Shown one piece after another: positions 35,936-46,987 of a stretch of 64,000 nucleotides of DNA (the stretch's first letter is position 1; each line of letters begins with the position of its first letter). Origin of the DNA: Sporosarcina sp. PTS2304. Lineage in GTDB: Bacteria > Bacillota > Bacilli > Bacillales_A > Planococcaceae. The position numbers and the translations under genes are program-made. Location of the stretch: contig NZ_CP031230.1 in assembly GCF_003351785.1 (NCBI RefSeq), positions 992,001-1,056,000 of the forward strand, given 5' to 3'. The notes below the pieces were generated by a model, which made no database searches, was not told the DNA's origin, and worked only from the letters and a program-made list of their open reading frames with translations.

Positions 35936-36829
35936 ATGCTGAAAGTGAGCGGATTGAGTAAGCGGTTCGGGGAAGTCCAAGCAGTAAAAGATGTTTCCTT
36001 TCATGTGGAAAAAGGAACGACTTTCGCTTTTCTCGGAACGAACGGTGCAGGCAAGTCAACGGTCATTCATATGATCATCGATTTGCTGAAGCCTGACACA
36101 GGAGAGATTGTTTTCACAGGAGGAAACTTACAAGAAGTGACAGGCGTTGTGTTTCAAACACACCGTCTCGATGAAGAGTTGACAATTGAAGAAAATTTAC
36201 TGATTCGCGCGAGATTGTATGGAATGTCGAAGCATGAAGCGAATGAACGGATCGATGAATTATTGGCGTTGACGAATATTTCCGACAAGCGCGACCGCGT
36301 ATATGGCACATGCTCGGGGGGAGAAAAAAGAAAGACAGATATGATCCGCGCGCTATTGCATCGACCGGCTTTTTTAGTTTTAGATGAACCTACGACTGGA
36401 CTAGACGCCGAGTCCCGTGAAGAAATTTGGACGTTTTTACGTAAGCTCCAGCAAGAACAGGGATTGACGATTTTTCTGACGACACATTATATCGAAGAAG
36501 CGGAACTAGTCGATTATGTCCTCATTATGCATGATGGGAAAGTCGAAGTTGAAGGAACGCCCGCTCAGTTGAAATCATCGTATACGAAGATGTTGTTAAC
36601 CCTTCATACGACAAATCAACAAAAAGTCACGGAAGTCGTGCAGAGAACCGGCTTTGCATTTTCCACTACACATGAAAAAGTAGTAGTCGAGATTCAGAAA
36701 AGCACCGATGCGATTGCGATTTTACATGAAGTCGAACCTTTCCTTGATCGTTTCACTTTGAAAGAGACGAGTGTAGAAGATGTCTTTTTAGAAGTGACAA
36801 AACAAGTCAAATCGAAGGTGATCTTATGA
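35936..36829 (+). CDS. ABC-2 type exporter, ATP-binding subunit
   Basis: 297 residues. Walker A GTNGAGKST (near residue 37), Q-loop GVVFQTHRLDEEL, signature CSGGEKRK (near 126), Walker B FLVLDEPTTGLD and H-loop TTHYIEEAE. The C-terminal 80 residues form the DrrA-like regulatory part. It powers the permease encoded next, whose start overlaps the end of this gene by four bases. Drug, peptide or lipid export is typical of the family; the substrate is unknown. ATG behind GAGGAGGGATACT. Confidence 0.9.
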   Translation: MLKVSGLSKRFGEVQAVKDVSFHVEKGTTFAFLGTNGAGKSTVIHMIIDLLKPDTGEIVFTGGNLQEVTGVVFQTHRLDEELTIEENLLIRARLYGMSKHEANERIDELLALTNISDKRDRVYGTCSGGEKRKTDMIRALLHRPAFLVLDEPTTGLDAESREEIWTFLRKLQQEQGLTIFLTTHYIEEAELVDYVLIMHDGKVEVEGTPAQLKSSYTKMLLTLHTTNQQKVTEVVQRTGFAFSTTHEKVVVEIQKSTDAIAILHEVEPFLDRFTLKETSVEDVFLEVTKQVKSKVIL

Positions 36830-37665
36830 TGACATTAATACAGCGTCATATGAAATTATTTTTTAAAGATTATGCTAGCGTATTCTTTTCGTTGTTGTCG
36901 GTGTTTATCATCATTGCGTTGTATGTACTATTCTTATCGGAAAATATTTCTTCCAGTATACCTGCATTCGATCAACGGGCAGCGTTTGTTTTCCTATGGA
37001 TGTTTGCGGGGATTGTAGCTGTAACGACTGCGACGGCTCCACTTGGCGCGCTCGGGAAGTTTATCGAAGACCGCGTCGGTAAGAAAAGTGAGGATCTGTT
37101 GCTGACGAAAATTACGAAGCAGACACTAGCGTATTCCTATGTCTTTTATTCATTTATAATGGGACTTATTTTCACTGCTTTGCTGTTTGTATTCGGTTTA
37201 CTCTATACGTACATCAAATTTTCCATTTCATTGGAATTGTCGTTGTCATTGTTGGCGGTGCTGCTCATTAGTACGCTTATGCACACGTTGCTGTTTTATT
37301 TCATCACATCCAGTTTGCGAACGATGAGTGCATTCAGCGGATTTTCCACGATTGTAGGGACGTTGATAGGGTTTTTGGCAGGTATTTATATTCCGATCGG
37401 GATACTACCTACGTACTTGCAAAAAATCATGATTCTTTTTCCAACGACACAATCTACAGTGCTCTTAAGAGAGTTGCTCATGACCGATGTACTAATGCCG
37501 ATGAAACAGCTGTTGCCAGACGAAGCATACGCGGAAATTATAAGAGTGCTGGGCGTTCAGCTTCAATGGGGTGATCATGTGCTATCCACTCAGTTTTCTT
37601 GGATGTACGTAATAGGCGTGACGATTGTGTTAGGAGTACTCGTCTGGGTGAGAAACCGTAAATAA
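36826..37665 (+). CDS. ABC-2 type exporter, permease subunit
   Basis: 279 residues with six membrane segments (VFFSLLSVFIIIALYVLFL, VFLWMFAGIVAVTTA, SYVFYSFIMGLIFTALLFVFG, LSLSLLAVLLISTLMHTLLFY, LIGFLAGIYIPIGILP, and a final C-terminal helix), as in ABC-2 permeases. A conserved soluble stretch FIEDRVGKKSEDLLLTKI lies after helix 2. It starts with ATG overlapping the upstream ATPase gene. Together they form a two-gene exporter. Confidence 0.88.
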   Translation: MMTLIQRHMKLFFKDYASVFFSLLSVFIIIALYVLFLSENISSSIPAFDQRAAFVFLWMFAGIVAVTTATAPLGALGKFIEDRVGKKSEDLLLTKITKQTLAYSYVFYSFIMGLIFTALLFVFGLLYTYIKFSISLELSLSLLAVLLISTLMHTLLFYFITSSLRTMSAFSGFSTIVGTLIGFLAGIYIPIGILPTYLQKIMILFPTTQSTVLLRELLMTDVLMPMKQLLPDEAYAEIIRVLGVQLQWGDHVLSTQFSWMYVIGVTIVLGVLVWVRNRK

Positions 37666-37756
37666 ACGTAAGGTTTTCCATGCCAAAGCAAGAATACTCT
37701 GTACGTGATACAATGGATTGCAGATAGAAATAGACAACTTTTGGAGGATGGACTAC

Positions 37757-38518
37757 ATGACGAAATGGAATGCAACATTGTATGATGACAAACATAAATT
37801 TGTCTCCAATTATGGGGGCAATCTTGTATCATTGTTACAACCGCAAGCAGGCGAACACATTTTAGATCTTGGGTGTGGAACAGGTGATTTAGCGCATGAT
37901 ATTTCAGCAAGCGGCGCAACGGTAGTCGGTGTAGACGCATCTGAATCTATGATTGAAGCAGCAAAAGAGAAATATCCGGAGGTTCAGTTTAGTGTGGAGA
38001 ACGGGGAGACGCTTTCCTTTGAGCCACAATTTCAAGCGATCTTTTCAAATGCTGCTATTCATTGGATGCACGATCAATATGCGGTCGCTCAAAATTGTTT
38101 TCATGCACTTCTTCCAGGCGGTCGTTTCGTAGCTGAATTGGGTGGGGCGAAAAATATTCAATCTATAGTCGATGCTATTCAAGAGGCATGTCAACGATTA
38201 AATCTTATGTATGATGCCGCTGCTTTCCCTTGGGTGTTTCCGACGAAAGAGCAAATGACTCTTCACTTGGAAGATGCGGGGTTTACCATTAGACATATGG
38301 AGCATTACGAACGCCAAACACCTTTAGTCGGTGAAGATGGTATCCGTAACTGGCTGTACATGTTCAGTCAAACGATGTTCAAACAACTTACGAATGATGA
38401 AAAAGAAGCGGTCTACACGGAATGTGAACGTATTTTGCGTCCGCTTCTCTATACAGACGGTCAGTGGGTCGTGGATTATTGGCGTCTTCGTTTCGTTGCA
38501 GATAAGCCTGCAGAGTAA
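37757..38518 (+). CDS. Class I SAM-dependent methyltransferase
   Basis: 253 residues. SAM-binding motif I HILDLGCGTGDLAHDI near residue 36, motif II VVGVDASESMIEAA, and AIFSNAAIHWMHDQYAVAQN, which resembles trans-aconitate 2-methyltransferase-like enzymes. Substrate unknown. ATG 37757 has TTTTGGAGG at good spacing; in-frame codons upstream lack support. A terminator hairpin follows the stop. It is probably a single-gene transcript. Confidence 0.85.
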   Translation: MTKWNATLYDDKHKFVSNYGGNLVSLLQPQAGEHILDLGCGTGDLAHDISASGATVVGVDASESMIEAAKEKYPEVQFSVENGETLSFEPQFQAIFSNAAIHWMHDQYAVAQNCFHALLPGGRFVAELGGAKNIQSIVDAIQEACQRLNLMYDAAAFPWVFPTKEQMTLHLEDAGFTIRHMEHYERQTPLVGEDGIRNWLYMFSQTMFKQLTNDEKEAVYTECERILRPLLYTDGQWVVDYWRLRFVADKPAE

Positions 38519-38537
38519 ACAGCATTATAGTGAGTAG

Positions 38538-38567
38538 AAGCTAGCGGAACGTTCGCTAGCTTTTTTT
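38538..38567 (+). terminator. Terminator after the methyltransferase gene
   Basis: Stem AAGCTAGCG / CGCTAGCTT around GAACGTT with a seven-T tail. Confidence 0.85.
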
Positions 38568-38660
38568 GTGCCGTTATACGAAAAATGAAAAATGTTCCGT
38601 TTTTTTTATTGTCTGCATAAACTACTGTAAAGGAGTAACAAAGGGAGGTGCTTATGGGAA

Positions 38661-39278
38661 ATGAACGTATTCATGAATCAGCATCACCATCTGTACAAAA
38701 ATCCTTCACCTAGTAAACACGTGAATCAAAACATCTCGAGAAGCGATCCCGAAGTTGAGCGGTTTCACCAACAACTGAATGACTCGTTACGTAAACTGGA
38801 CGAATTAGAAAAACGACTAACAAACAGACAGTCCATTCAATGGCATGAAACAACTATGCAACTGCAACAGATGAAAGTGTATACAGATGAGAAAAATCAG
38901 CAAATGAAAAGAAAATTGAAGCGACAAGCACAATCCCATCAACTTGCAAAAAGAAAATGGTACAGCCGCGTAAAAAATATTCAACAAGCGATGAGTCAAC
39001 TACAGAAACGACAGAAAGACTATGTACTAGCGATAAAAAGATTGGAAGAACAATTGGCTGTACACCAACAACTAATCGCCGACCTCACTCAAAAACTGAA
39101 CTCACAATCACTCGAAAGTATCCAATTAGAAAATCAAGTACTGCCGACACCACCCGAGTGCGAAAAAAGCAACCAAGCACCTCCCTTTAAAAGAAAAAGG
39201 ACATTCATCAACCATGAGAGAACGTATACCATCAACAAAAAGTTCAGTAGACGGTCTGTACGGGATGAACGCGAGTGA
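38661..39278 (+). CDS. Hypothetical coiled-coil protein, 205 residues
   Basis: Very polar, rich in Gln, Lys and His, with a long helical region at about residues 30-155 (QQLNDSLRKLDELEKRLT, QKRQKDYVLAIKRLEEQL) that predicts a coiled coil. No Cys-rich or membrane part; the C-terminus is basic. Family not recognised; spore-associated proteins sometimes have this composition, but that is only a guess. The ATG at 38661 is 12 bases from GGGAGG, while an out-of-frame ATG at 38654 opens a 19-codon frame that could be a leader. The end overlaps the next gene. Confidence 0.6.
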   Translation: MNVFMNQHHHLYKNPSPSKHVNQNISRSDPEVERFHQQLNDSLRKLDELEKRLTNRQSIQWHETTMQLQQMKVYTDEKNQQMKRKLKRQAQSHQLAKRKWYSRVKNIQQAMSQLQKRQKDYVLAIKRLEEQLAVHQQLIADLTQKLNSQSLESIQLENQVLPTPPECEKSNQAPPFKRKRTFINHERTYTINKKFSRRSVRDERE

Positions 39279-39624
39279 AGAAAGGATGATGTACGTGACG
39301 GAAAGCAATAAAGACAAATGGCAACATGAAGTAACGAAACGATTCCCCGAAATGGAGCAACTGCAGGAAATTCTCCAGCAGATTGAACCGAAAGCGCCAG
39401 AGAATGCGAATACTTATGAGGTAAAAACGGTAAACAAACAACAGCTTGAAGCGATGAAACGATCTGCGCTCAGTACAAACGGAACATTTGAAAAACACGA
39501 ATCCAATGAATCTAAAAAAAATAAGGAAGTGCTGGACGAGATGAAAGCCCAGTTAACCGCAATTGAAGAAAAATTAAATGTACTCATTCATTATGTACGT
39601 AACAATGGGCAACATAACTTGTAG
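39214..39624 (+). CDS. Hypothetical protein overlapping the previous gene, 136 residues
   Basis: Starts MRERIPSTKSSVDGLYGMNA and continues with a soluble, helical body (RFPEMEQLQEILQQIEP, EVLDEMKAQLTAIEEKLNVL). Its first 65 bases overlap the coiled-coil gene in another frame, so the two are translationally linked. There is no strong ribosome binding site, only AAAAAGG further upstream. Not recognised. Both genes share high Lys and Gln content, so they may be functional partners. A bidirectional terminator follows. Confidence 0.6.
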   Translation: MRERIPSTKSSVDGLYGMNASEERMMYVTESNKDKWQHEVTKRFPEMEQLQEILQQIEPKAPENANTYEVKTVNKQQLEAMKRSALSTNGTFEKHESNESKKNKEVLDEMKAQLTAIEEKLNVLIHYVRNNGQHNL

Positions 39625-39629
39625 TTAGG

Positions 39630-39666
39630 TAAAGCCGCCACTTTAATGTTACATGTGGCGGCTTGT
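39630..39666. terminator. Bidirectional terminator
   Basis: Stem AAGCCGCCAC / GTGGCGGCTT with a short inner loop, lying between two convergent genes. Confidence 0.75.
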
Positions 39667-39677
39667 ATACTCATACA

Positions 39678-40379
39678 TTATCGTTCGTTCAAGTCAAAAT
39701 CGGTGCTCGTCGGTACGATCGTCTCGCATGGACCGGGTGCCTGGTCGAATGCGTCTCCTACAGTTACCGTATTGTTTAATCTGAAAGCAGGAGCAGCGAT
39801 GAATAAGTTTTCCTTTTTCCATAGCTTGTCAATGACAAAACCGTTTACGATCAATTTAGATCCATCTGCTGAAACATAACAATCCAAATATACTTGGACA
39901 CATGAGCCGTCTGCGATCATTAGCGCATCACTAGCACAGACAGAACATCCGATTCCAGGGTCTGTAGAAACACTGAAGAAATCGTAAAATGAGAATGTTT
40001 GTGTATCGTTGATGACGATAGCACAAGATGAATCTTCTGGGTTTGGAATGATGACCTGATAGCCGATCGTCACATCTACCGCAGAACAATCTTCTCTTGG
40101 CACTTCATTAGCACATGTTAAAATGACTTCACAATTCGTCGCATCGATCGGGCTAACGACTCCTCGACAATTTGCTGCACCGGCTGAAAAATCCGCGATC
40201 TGATAGTATCTTCTGAAAGAGTCTACTCCAATGAATCGATCTTGATGGGTACAGATTAGCGTGAAAGGATCGAAGCCGATAATAGAACCGAGCGAGTTCT
40301 GAAGCTTTTTTGGAAAAGCGCCCGACTGTTTATAAAGTGATAGTAAATCCATTCCCTTGCTTTCGTTTTCTTTTGACAT
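39678..40379 (-). CDS. Cys-rich hypothetical protein, possibly a spore-surface protein
   Basis: 233 residues with about 13 Cys, several near each other (GIGCSVCASDALM, CEVILTCANEVPREDCSA, VYLDCYVSAD), and beta-type sequence throughout. It begins MSKENESKGMDLLSLYKQSG with no signal peptide. Disulfide-rich beta proteins made in the mother cell, such as endospore appendage or coat components, look like this, and the SASP gene shows a spore-former, but I cannot place it in a named family. ATG behind AGGGGGAAATTAC. Monocistronic. Confidence 0.6.
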   Translation of the reverse strand: MSKENESKGMDLLSLYKQSGAFPKKLQNSLGSIIGFDPFTLICTHQDRFIGVDSFRRYYQIADFSAGAANCRGVVSPIDATNCEVILTCANEVPREDCSAVDVTIGYQVIIPNPEDSSCAIVINDTQTFSFYDFFSVSTDPGIGCSVCASDALMIADGSCVQVYLDCYVSADGSKLIVNGFVIDKLWKKENLFIAAPAFRLNNTVTVGDAFDQAPGPCETIVPTSTDFDLNER

Positions 40380-40483
40380 GTAATTTCCCCCTACATTTAT
40401 TTTGTAAGACCTTACACCCTTACTATATGAATGAAGGAGGGAAGTGCTTGGGTAGATGTCAACAGGATATTGAAATGAAAGGG

Positions 40484-40520
40484 AAACAAGCGTGTCTTAT
40501 AGGAAGACACGCTTGTTTAC
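40484..40520. terminator. Terminator of the alcohol dehydrogenase gene
   Basis: Stem AAACAAGCGTGTCTT / AAGACACGCTTGTTT with a small loop, immediately after the stop of the minus-strand gene; near-perfect and symmetric. Confidence 0.85.
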
Positions 40521-40530
40521 TATACACCAA

Positions 40531-41598
40531 TTAATCAAACGTTAAGACGACACGTCCGTTAATCTTGCCGTTGACCATTTTATCAATGATCGTATTCACT
40601 TCAGCGAGTGGAGCTGTTTCGATTTGCGCTTTTACTTTTCCGCGCGCCGCAAAATCGAGTGCTTCTTTCATGTCTAAACGCGTGCCGACGATCGACCCTT
40701 TAACAGTTACCGCATTTAACACGGTATCAAAAATAGGAATCGGCAACTGTTCGTTTGGAAGACCGACCGCCACTAGCGTTCCGCCACGTTTCACCGAACG
40801 ATAGGCTTGTTCGAATGGTACTTTCGCAACTGCCACACTGATGGCCGCTTGTGCACCACCGACTTGTTTCTGAATCGCTTCAGCAGGATCTTCGTTTTGA
40901 CCGTTGACCGTAATATCAGCTCCGAGTTTTTTCGCAAGTTCCAACTTTTCATCTGCAATATCTACAGCGATTACGTTGAAGCCCATAGCTTTCGCATATT
41001 GCAACGCGACGTGTCCAAGTCCACCGATACCGTAAATCGCTACCCAGTCACCAGGCTTCGCACCCGAAACTTTCAATGCTTTGTACGTCGTCACACCTGC
41101 ACAAAGAATAGGAGCAGCATCGACAGAACTTAACTCATCAGGAATTTTCGCTAGGTAATCAGCTGCTGCGAGACAATATTCCGCGTAGCCGCCATCGACG
41201 GAATAGCCGCCGTTTTCTTGGTCGTGACATAGCGTTTCCTGACCGTCGAGACAGTACTCACATTCACCACATGCGGAATATAGCCAAGGAATCCCTACAC
41301 GATCGCCCACTTTTACAGACGTCACATTCGGCCCGATCGCTTCGACCACACCTACACCTTCATGACCAGGAATGAGAGGAAGCTTCGGTTTTACCGGCCA
41401 GTCTCCGTTAATCGCGTGTACGTCCGTATGACAGACACCACACGCTTCCAGTTTTACGAGTGCTTGACCATTTCCTGGTGTCGGCTTTGGCGTATCCTCG
41501 ATTTGTAACTTCGTTTGGAATTCCTTGACAATTGCGGCTTTCATCGATGTTTGTTCTGTTGACTCTTGCGCTTGTTTACCTTCGATAGCTGATTTCAT
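40531..41598 (-). CDS. adhP: Zinc-dependent alcohol dehydrogenase AdhP
   Basis: Medium-chain dehydrogenase of 355 residues that oxidises ethanol or reduces acetaldehyde with NAD(H). Catalytic zinc site [14 protein letters not shown] and PGHEGVG; structural zinc site [18 protein letters not shown]-binding [13 protein letters not shown]. The ATG at 41598 has AAAAAGGAGG at correct spacing and adds an 18-residue, Gln/Glu-rich tail ([18 protein letters not shown]) before the usual MKAAIV start; the tail is unusual for AdhP. Monocistronic. Confidence 0.93.
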   Translation of the reverse strand: MKSAIEGKQAQESTEQTSMKAAIVKEFQTKLQIEDTPKPTPGNGQALVKLEACGVCHTDVHAINGDWPVKPKLPLIPGHEGVGVVEAIGPNVTSVKVGDRVGIPWLYSACGECEYCLDGQETLCHDQENGGYSVDGGYAEYCLAAADYLAKIPDELSSVDAAPILCAGVTTYKALKVSGAKPGDWVAIYGIGGLGHVALQYAKAMGFNVIAVDIADEKLELAKKLGADITVNGQNEDPAEAIQKQVGGAQAAISVAVAKVPFEQAYRSVKRGGTLVAVGLPNEQLPIPIFDTVLNAVTVKGSIVGTRLDMKEALDFAARGKVKAQIETAPLAEVNTIIDKMVNGKINGRVVLTFD

Positions 41599-41815
41599 GA
41601 ATGATTCCTCCTTTTTCTTGTGTACCCTTTACTACAAGTGCTTGTCTGAAAAAGAATCATGATGTCTACGTCAAATGTGTACGAGCTTATCCTCTATGAA
41701 GCTAGGATGTTATCGATTATAGCAAGTCTTTATCGGAATGTAAACAAATTTCAAAATAATACAAAAATAAACTTAATACGACGTTTATTTTATGTAACTC
41801 TGTTTATTTTCTTAT

Positions 41816-41844
41816 GTATAGTTTCTCGAAAATCGACCATTCTA
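41816..41844 (+). promoter_or_regulatory. Sigma-G-type promoter of the SASP gene
   Basis: GTATA at 41816-41820, 17 bases, then CATTCTA at 41838-41844. This fits the forespore sigma-G pattern (-35 GNATR, -10 CATNNTA). It would start transcription about 15 bases before the ribosome binding site. Confidence 0.75.
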
Positions 41845-41866
41845 TGAGTGTCAGGAGGTGAGAAAC

Positions 41867-42079
41867 ATGCCAAACAGCAACAACAACAACTCAAACCAAT
41901 TATTAGTACCAGGCGTCCAGCAAGCGATCAATCAAATGAAAGAAGAGATCGCAAACGAATTCGGTGTTAATCTTGGACCAGATTCCACATCGCGTGCCAA
42001 CGGATCCGTCGGCGGAGAAATCACAAAGCGATTAGTGCGTCAGGCTCAGCAGCAGATGAATGGAAATATGCCACAATAA
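41867..42079 (+). CDS. Alpha/beta-type small acid-soluble spore protein
   Basis: 70 residues. DNA-binding spore protein that coats forespore DNA and protects it from UV and heat. The two conserved blocks are visible: [19 protein letters not shown] with the germination-protease cleavage region EIANEFG, and [20 protein letters not shown]. The Asn/Gln-rich N-terminus ([14 protein letters not shown]) is typical. ATG 41867 lies six bases after AGGAGGTG. The promoter upstream fits sigma-G, and a strong terminator follows. Confidence 0.95.
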   Translation: MPNSNNNNSNQLLVPGVQQAINQMKEEIANEFGVNLGPDSTSRANGSVGGEITKRLVRQAQQQMNGNMPQ

Positions 42080-42087
42080 TTTATAGA

Positions 42088-42124
42088 AAGTCCCCAAGCT
42101 ATTTTTATTAGCTTGGGGACTTTT
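42088..42124 (+). terminator. Terminator of the SASP gene
   Basis: Stem AAGTCCCCAAGCT / AGCTTGGGGACTTTT, nearly perfect, between the SASP gene and the CRISPR array. Confidence 0.9.
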
Positions 42125-42165
42125 AGGTTTATGTGTGGTGGGGGAGGATTGATGGTGTTATTTTA

Positions 42166-45100
42166 ATTTCAATCCACGCTCTTCGTACAGAGAGCGACAA
42201 GGTCGCACATCTGGTTGCATGTATGTTTATCAGAATTTCAATCCACGCTCTCCATACAGAGAGCGACTGAACGATGCGCTAGATCGCTTCGCTCGCATGT
42301 CAATTTCAATCCACGCTCTCCATACAGAGAGCGACCGTCCGTAAATTCAAATTCTGCCATTTCACCGCGATTTCAATCCACGCTCTCCATACAGAGAGCG
42401 ACTTATGCGTTTTGTAAAAAAAGCCGTCCGAACGAATTTCAATCCACGCTCTCCATACAGAGAGCGACAGGAGCCAGCAGAATGGAACGATACTACCTAC
42501 TATTTCAATCCACGCTCTCCATACAGAGAGCGACCACCAAGAAAAGTTCGTTGTCACGAACATAGAAATTTCAATCCACGCTCTCCATACAGAGAGCGAC
42601 GTGGCAGTCTATTACATACACCTATTTTATATAAAGTATTTCAATCCACGCTCTCCATACAGAGAGCGACTGAATCGCATCACTGGTATATGACTATGAC
42701 GACAAATTTCAATCCACGCTCTCCATACAGAGAGCGACCGGAAAAGAGATACGTGTATTATCGGGTGATATGATTTCAATCCACGCTCTCCATACAGAGA
42801 GCGACAGTTTATTTCTATCGCTGAAAATGGCGTGCGAATATTTCAATCCACGCTCTCCATACAGAGAGCGACGGGTGCAGGAAATCGTTCTAGAAGTTTC
42901 AGGGGACATTTCAATCCACGCTCTCCATACAGAGAGCGACTCTGTTATGCCACAAAATGACTGTGATAATAATTATTTCAATCCACGCTCTCCATACAGA
43001 GAGCGACAAAATTGGCATAATATGGTCAAAAAATAAATAAGATTTCAATCCACGCTCTCCATACAGAGAGCGACTATTGGCCATTCGTCTATTACGTGCT
43101 CTTCTTCGCTATTTCAATCCACGCTCTCCATACAGAGAGCGACGATAATTCTCCCTCAAAAATATATAATTCCACATCAATTTCAATCCACGCTCTCCAT
43201 ACAGAGAGCGACTAGAAAGGGTGATTTTGGATTGAAACGCACACCTATTTCAATCCACGCTCTCCATACAGAGAGCGACCCTCAAAATCTTGCACTGGAT
43301 TTAAGGCTATTTCTATTTCAATCCACGCTCTCCATACAGAGAGCGACCAATAAAAACTTGGAAATCGGAGTAAAACATGAATTTCAATCCACGCTCTCCA
43401 TACAGAGAGCGACCTGATCGCTTAGGCGGTCGTTTTCTGCTGCAAAGATTTCAATCCACGCTCTCCATACAGAGAGCGACAATCACTTTCGCTCCGGTTT
43501 ATCATATTAACGGAATTTCAATCCACGCTCTCCATACAGAGAGCGACTCACCAACGAAGCCAACGAGATCCCCTTCTGCTATTTCAATCCACGCTCTCCA
43601 TACAGAGAGCGACAAAAGGAGGGTTATCTATGATTCTCACACTCGGAATTTCAATCCACGCTCTCCATACAGAGAGCGACGACAACTTCTTCCTCAGGCA
43701 CGTCAAAACCAAATATTTCAATCCACGCTCTCCATACAGAGAGCGACTGATTAAAAATGAAAACAATCATTGTAGACAAAAATTTCAATCCACGCTCTCC
43801 ATACAGAGAGCGACAATGATATTTGCACCTGTAATTAAGGCGAGTAGGTATTTCAATCCACGCTCTCCATACAGAGAGCGACAAAGACTCAACGTGAATG
43901 GCAACTACAGCCCAGGATTTCAATCCACGCTCTCCATACAGAGAGCGACGTAACCGCCTCATCGTCTCGGATTTCTCGGCTATTATTTCAATCCACGCTC
44001 TCCATACAGAGAGCGACGGAAATCGGGTTTATGTTTAAACACTCACACAATATTTCAATCCACGCTCTCCATACAGAGAGCGACTTTAAGAAGCGGTTGG
44101 ACACGCGAACAACCGGATATTTCAATCCACGCTCTCCATACAGAGAGCGACTCATACGCTCAAACAGTCGATCTTCGGGAATAAAGATTTCAATCCACGC
44201 TCTCCATACAGAGAGCGACCCGAACCTTTATCAATCGACTCGATCGGCACGTTATTTCAATCCACGCTCTCCATACAGAGAGCGACGCGGCCGCTGCATA
44301 ATACAATAAATCATCCGCATGATTTCAATCCACGCTCTCCATACAGAGAGCGACTTTAGGACAAACACAGGCGAGATTGTACCTGATGAATTTCAATCCA
44401 CGCTCTCCATACAGAGAGCGACGAATAAAAAAAGTATTACTAACTTCGGATACGGTATTTCAATCCACGCTCTCCATACAGAGAGCGACGACAAAAGTTG
44501 TTGTTCTTGTTGCTCTTGATAAAATTTCAATCCACGCTCTCCATACAGAGAGCGACAGAGGACCATAAACATCTATACATCAGCAAGGAAATTTCAATCC
44601 ACGCTCTCCATACAGAGAGCGACCAATTGGGATGACGCAACGGATACATGGACACTAATTTCAATCCACGCTCTCCATACAGAGAGCGACTTGTGCGTCC
44701 TAGTACGTTGTCCCAGTTATGGTTATTTCAATCCACGCTCTCCATACAGAGAGCGACGTCGTTCAGCCCTAACCCTATGACTCCTAGTCACGATTTCAAT
44801 CCACGCTCTCCATACAGAGAGCGACCTCTTAGTCGTTTATCATCGTTACCATTCCCTAGAATTTCAATCCACGCTCTCCATACAGAGAGCGACGTCGTTC
44901 AGCCCTAACCCTATGACTCCTAGTCACGATTTCAATCCACGCTCTCCATACAGAGAGCGACCTCTTAGTCGTTTATCATCGTTACCATTCCCTAGAATTT
45001 CAATCCACGCTCTCCATACAGAGAGCGACAAGCAGGTTACCGAATTGTTATGCACGTACACGATATTTCAATCCACGCTCTCCATACAGAGAGCGACGGC

Positions 45101-46987
45101 CCAGCAGACGCACGCGCGAAAGCGAAGTCTTGATTTCAATCCACGCTCTCCATACAGAGAGCGACCCATGTTGCTGACTCCTTTCTGTCGTATTTTGTTC
45201 GATTTCAATCCACGCTCTCCATACAGAGAGCGACACCTGCAAGAGCTGTGCAATGTTGCCTGCAAAGTATTTCAATCCACGCTCTCCATACAGAGAGCGA
45301 CGGTTACTCTTTTTACATATTTACAAACTATATTTATTTCAATCCACGCTCTCCATACAGAGAGCGACATATAAAACAGGCACAATTAGACAAGCTGTAA
45401 TATTTCAATCCACGCTCTCCATACAGAGAGCGACGCTTTATCATCGGAAAAGCAAAATCATTTATTAGTAATTTCAATCCACGCTCTCCATACAGAGAGC
45501 GACAAAGGTAGCACCGAAGTTATCTAACAGTAAAGCATTTCAATCCACGCTCTCCATACAGAGAGCGACTTACTCGCACCGTATCACCCAACTCGATCGA
45601 CTATTTCAATCCACGCTCTCCATACAGAGAGCGACACCAATACAGTTGTAAAAAGAAACCACTCAGTCGATTTCAATCCACGCTCTCCATACAGAGAGCG
45701 ACTTGAAAGGTATTTTATCTATTTACAATGTTACCATTTCAATCCACGCTCTCCATACAGAGAGCGACGCAAATCCCAAGCCTTTCGATGTAACTCATTC
45801 ATCGATTTCAATCCACGCTCTCCATACAGAGAGCGACATCAGATATCAGAAAATACGGTATCGACGGAGAAATTTCAATCCACGCTCTCCATACAGAGAG
45901 CGACCAGTCGGTTCTGCAAGGGCAATGTAGATAGCCGGAGATTTCAATCCACGCTCTCCATACAGAGAGCGACCATCGGCAGAGGCAGATTTCGGAGATG
46001 AAGTGGTCATTTCAATCCACGCTCTCCATACAGAGAGCGACTTAACAGATGCTTGCTTTCGATCAAACAGCGTAATATTTCAATCCACGCTCTCCATACA
46101 GAGAGCGACCAACATGATCTAATAATTCATCTATTTTAACTTGTATTTCAATCCACGCTCTCCATACAGAGAGCGACAAAGGGTTGATCCAGCAATATCA
46201 CCGTGAACAGATATTTCAATCCACGCTCTCCATACAGAGAGCGACTAAAAGGGTTTGAATTACCAAAGCCGGGCAAATATATTTCAATCCACGCTCTCCA
46301 TACAGAGAGCGACAAACTTTTTCGATTTCTGTGCTACCTTTTTTCTTATTTCAATCCACGCTCTCCATACAGAGAGCGACAAAAATCTCACACTCTCCTT
46401 TAGCTCGAATTTTCATTTCAATCCACGCTCTCCATACAGAGAGCGACTTTGCGATTTCCAACTTTTCGGCGTTCATTTTTTTATTTCAATCCACGCTCTC
46501 CATACAGAGAGCGACTTTAAATTTTTTATTTCGCCGCCATCAAGTAGGTAATTTCAATCCACGCTCTCCATACAGAGAGCGACGGTTATAAATATTGGCC
46601 AGGGGAGGTAAGACGATATTTCAATCCACGCTCTCCATACAGAGAGCGACAGAGATCGGAATCGAAAATCTACCAACTTTAGCAATTTCAATCCACGCTC
46701 TCCATACAGAGAGCGACAGTTATATGTATAGCCCTCGAACTCCACACGATTATTTCAATCCACGCTCTCCATACAGAGAGCGACTCGGGCGCGGTACCCG
46801 GCTGTATCCTGGTAAAACTATTTCAATCCACGCTCTCCATACAGAGAGCGACCACGCAGGCGGCATAGATGTGATTGATTTTGCGGATTTCAATCCACGC
46901 TCTCCATACAGAGAGCGACCTTCTGTGGCGTGCCGCTTAAAATTATCTCCAGTAATTTCAATCCACGCTCTCCATACAGAGAGCGAC
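42166..46987 (-). CRISPR. Type I-C-like CRISPR array, 72 repeats and 71 spacers
   Basis: I counted 72 copies of a 33-bp repeat. On the minus strand it begins GTCGCTCTCTG and ends GTGGATTGAAAT, the layout of type I-C repeats; the inner arms GCTCTC and GAGAGC make the crRNA hairpin. Spacers are 33-37 bp, mostly 34-35. The copy at 42166-42198 has two changes (CTTCGTAC in place of CTCCATAC), which marks the trailer end, so the leader is at the high-coordinate end and transcription is on the minus strand. All other repeats look identical by eye. Spacers at 44758-44792 and 44826-44860 recur at 44894-44928 and 44962-44996. No cas gene flanks the array. Open frames inside it come from repeat periodicity. 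Confidence 0.98.
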
